From positions 7,638,141-7,702,140 of the forward strand of contig NW_003101682.1 in assembly GCF_000003855.2 (NCBI RefSeq): a stretch of DNA of 64,000 nt, in the 5' to 3' direction. The stretch is from Blastomyces gilchristii SLH14081 (taxonomy: Eukaryota > Ascomycota > Eurotiomycetes > Onygenales > Ajellomycetaceae). The notes beneath the pieces were generated by a model. That model saw nothing but the letters and a program-made list of their open reading frames with translations, was not told the origin of the DNA and made no database searches. Made by a program: the position numbers and the translations under genes. Positions 62,394 through 64,000 of the stretch are shown here, in pieces. How positions within the stretch are numbered: position 1 is the first letter of the stretch; every line of letters begins with the position of its first letter.

Positions 62394-62927
62394 TGTAATA
62401 TAGTAAAACTGAAGCAGTGACTAGTCAGCAGCATTATATAGAGATAGTTGTTTAAGAAGCTGTATAAATGAGCTTGACTCTTTTGCTTGAATAACAAGCT
62501 CATAGACTACAGGATTATTGCAAGGATATCACAGATATGATACTTAGTATACTAAGAAGATTATATGAGAAATGCAGTAACTCTTATATATATTTCAGTA
62601 GAAGAAAAAATGAATTACTGACTTCTTTAATGAGAAGTCAGCATCTAGCTATTCTATATAGATAATAGGCGGATACTCTTCTCTCATTTCATAAGTGAGA
62701 ATAGCTGGAGTGATATCTCAGCAGTGTCTCACTGCTAAGAAAGAGTAATCTGCTGACCTTGTATAGAAGCAGAGTTCTTATATTCATTAATCAGATCTTT
62801 CTATGATATATCTGAATGATGTCATAGAGTGATTAAAAACCGGTTTGAATGGGATGAAATCATCCGCATGGAAGTGATGAGCCGTGTGAAACTGCAACAG
62901 GGCCTTGGCGCGGCCGGGAGCGTGACA
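62394..62927 (-). repeat. 5' LTR of G1-d
   Basis: 534 bp; the outer ~80 bp keep GAAATCATCCGCATGG and GCGCGGCCGGGAGCGTGACA, while the inner end is mutated to TGTAATATAGTAAAACTG. Confidence 0.94.
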
Positions 62928-63523
62928 TTAACAGAATTTTAACAAGTTTTAAGATCTGCTATGTTTCTACACAGAAAAGTGAAGTTATTATAAATGACTG
63001 ATAAAAAGATGATTCTTACAGATCTGAAGTGATATTCATTCTCATAAATATGAAATGAGTTTTTCAAATAAATCTTACATAACTTTGAGAAAGTGAATAT
63101 ATGAGATAAGCATTATAAACACTTCACTGAGTGTAGATAAGTAAATAATCTTACATCATACTTTACACACTTCAGTTTACACTATCTTGTGTTGAATAAA
63201 GAGCTTTCAACATCTTTCTGTTTACAGATCTTCATTCATGATCTTATACTCAAGTTATGAGTGAAATAAAAACACTTAATCTCACAATCAGACATAGTGA
63301 AAGAAGTATACAATATTCTCATTATACAGAAATAAGTAAGTCAACTGTGATAGAAAATACTGCAATTGAGTATATCTCAGCAGAGAATGAATAATCAGAC
63401 TTGTATAATATAAGTCTCACATTTGAATACAATAAATCTTGATTTGAATACTATCACTAAAGCACTGAATTCTCTGAAAAAGAGATTCTCTGAGTGAAAA
63501 TCTTGATATTATGAGCATCAAGC

Positions 63524-63575
63524 TTGTTTTAACTGTAAATGTCAAAATTGTGATGCAAAAGATTGCACACAGTGT
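63524..63575 (+). other. Cys-rich motif in E5
   Basis: A plus-strand frame reads CFNCKCQNCDAKDCTQC, six Cys in 17 residues, inside a short open stretch ending at a stop after SRELKN. It resembles a metal-binding knuckle or finger but fits neither the CCHC spacing of gag nor a family I can name. Confidence 0.3.
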
Positions 63576-64000
63576 GCACAGTCAAGAGAGTTAAAAAACT
63601 AGTAGAATCAGTGAGCTCAAAGACACTCACTGATATTCTATAAAAAGTCTTCAAAGTGAAAGAGATGCTCATATTAGATGATTCACTGAATTCTGTAAAT
63701 GTAAAGAGAAAGCAGACTTCTGACTGAGATGTAAATGAGAATGAAGCAAATACTTATCTCAATGCCTTAAGGCCTGAAATGTTAATGTATAGAGATCACT
63801 TGAGTAAGAATTAAGAGATGATTGTAAAAGTGTTAGCAGATATAGAAGCTTCTATACAATATATTAATAATTATATAATCTGAAGACTAAGAGAGATTTA
63901 CTGAGTGAAGAATCTCTGATATATAAGATTATCTAATAACTGATATTTAGTATTATCTGTAAGAGTAAGAGTTCTCTTACACTTTGAAGAATAATCTTAC

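Larger units (their letters stand above)
55123..62927 (-). mobile_element. G1-d: complete Ty3/gypsy chromovirus copy
   Basis: 7805 bp with 534-bp LTRs at 55123-55656 and 62394-62927 and a perfect 5-bp duplication TTAAC (55118-55122 and 62928-62932). Minus-strand sister of G1-c with the same gene order. RT box is YLNN (60200-60189). Inner LTR ends are heavily mutated, outer ends keep GCGCGGCCGGGAGCGTGACA and CATGACGGAACCG. Confidence 0.95.
53429..64000. mobile_element. E5: unidentified LTR-like element, interrupted twice
   Basis: Starts with TGTAATGTGGTTCGGGAGAA exactly where the G2 remnant breaks off, followed by ~130 bp of GC-normal sequence (GACCGCCGG, CGCGGCTGCTTCC) and then by decayed AT-rich sequence. 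A clean TG start at the breakpoint suggests an LTR, with possible duplication ATTGA before it. The remainder continues around MITE 4 (54566-55071) and G1-d (55123-62927), and runs off the window. A helical open stretch near 54060-54560 and a Cys-rich motif at 63524-63575 are the only coding hints. No RT or integrase seen. Confidence 0.4.

Overview
The window looks like an AT-rich, transposon-filled compartment of a filamentous ascomycete genome (inferred; the species cannot be named). The reasons are a nuclear-type gene with two 66-68 bp introns, Ty3/gypsy retrotransposons with chromodomains, a fungal-type LINE with a zinc-knuckle ORF1, and massive C-to-T / G-to-A decay of all repeats like that left by repeat-induced point mutation (RIP). 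Only one clearly intact protein-coding gene is present: a secreted CE4/NodB polysaccharide deacetylase at 48797-50166 (minus strand, three exons, 411 aa), inside a ~2.6 kb GC-normal island (about 48420-50990).

Layout: 1-598 unassigned AT-rich; 599-6130 truncated gypsy G1-a (minus) carrying a hAT-like MITE and a 147-bp assembly gap; 6131-13594 a LINE 3'-tail fragment (D) split by a complete gypsy element G2 (6262-13514, TSD ATTTC); 13595-14275 a GC-normal segment S; 14276-15284 AT-rich with a short tandem repeat; 15285-17746 LINE A (plus); 17747-24012 LINE B (plus, with MITE 2); 24013-29700 LINE C (minus), tail-to-tail with B; 29708-39040 truncated gypsy G1-b (minus) with a complete third gypsy family, G3, nested inside (31423-37118, TSD ATTCT); 39041-39681 an AT-converted copy of segment S; 39682-48026 MITE 3 split by complete gypsy G1-c (39760-47593); 48035-51000 the gene island and its flanks; 51205-51515 a G-poor low-complexity tract; 52320-53428 a G2-family remnant (minus); 53429-64000 an unidentified LTR-like element E5, interrupted by MITE 4 and by complete gypsy G1-d (55123-62927, TSD TTAAC).

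The repeats are nested, and LTR ends and target-site duplications give exact boundaries for most of them. None looks capable of autonomous movement: gypsy reverse transcriptases have lost catalytic Asp residues (YLDN, YLNN, YLND) and frames are full of stops. By hand comparison of LTR pairs, the decay prefers C in CpC and CpG rather than the CpA preferred by classical RIP, and tryptophan TGG codons became TGA rather than TAG. The outer ends of several elements are less mutated than their inner LTR twins. The G1 family also carries a conserved third ORF (~171-174 codons) downstream of pol. All domain calls are by eye; no database search was possible.
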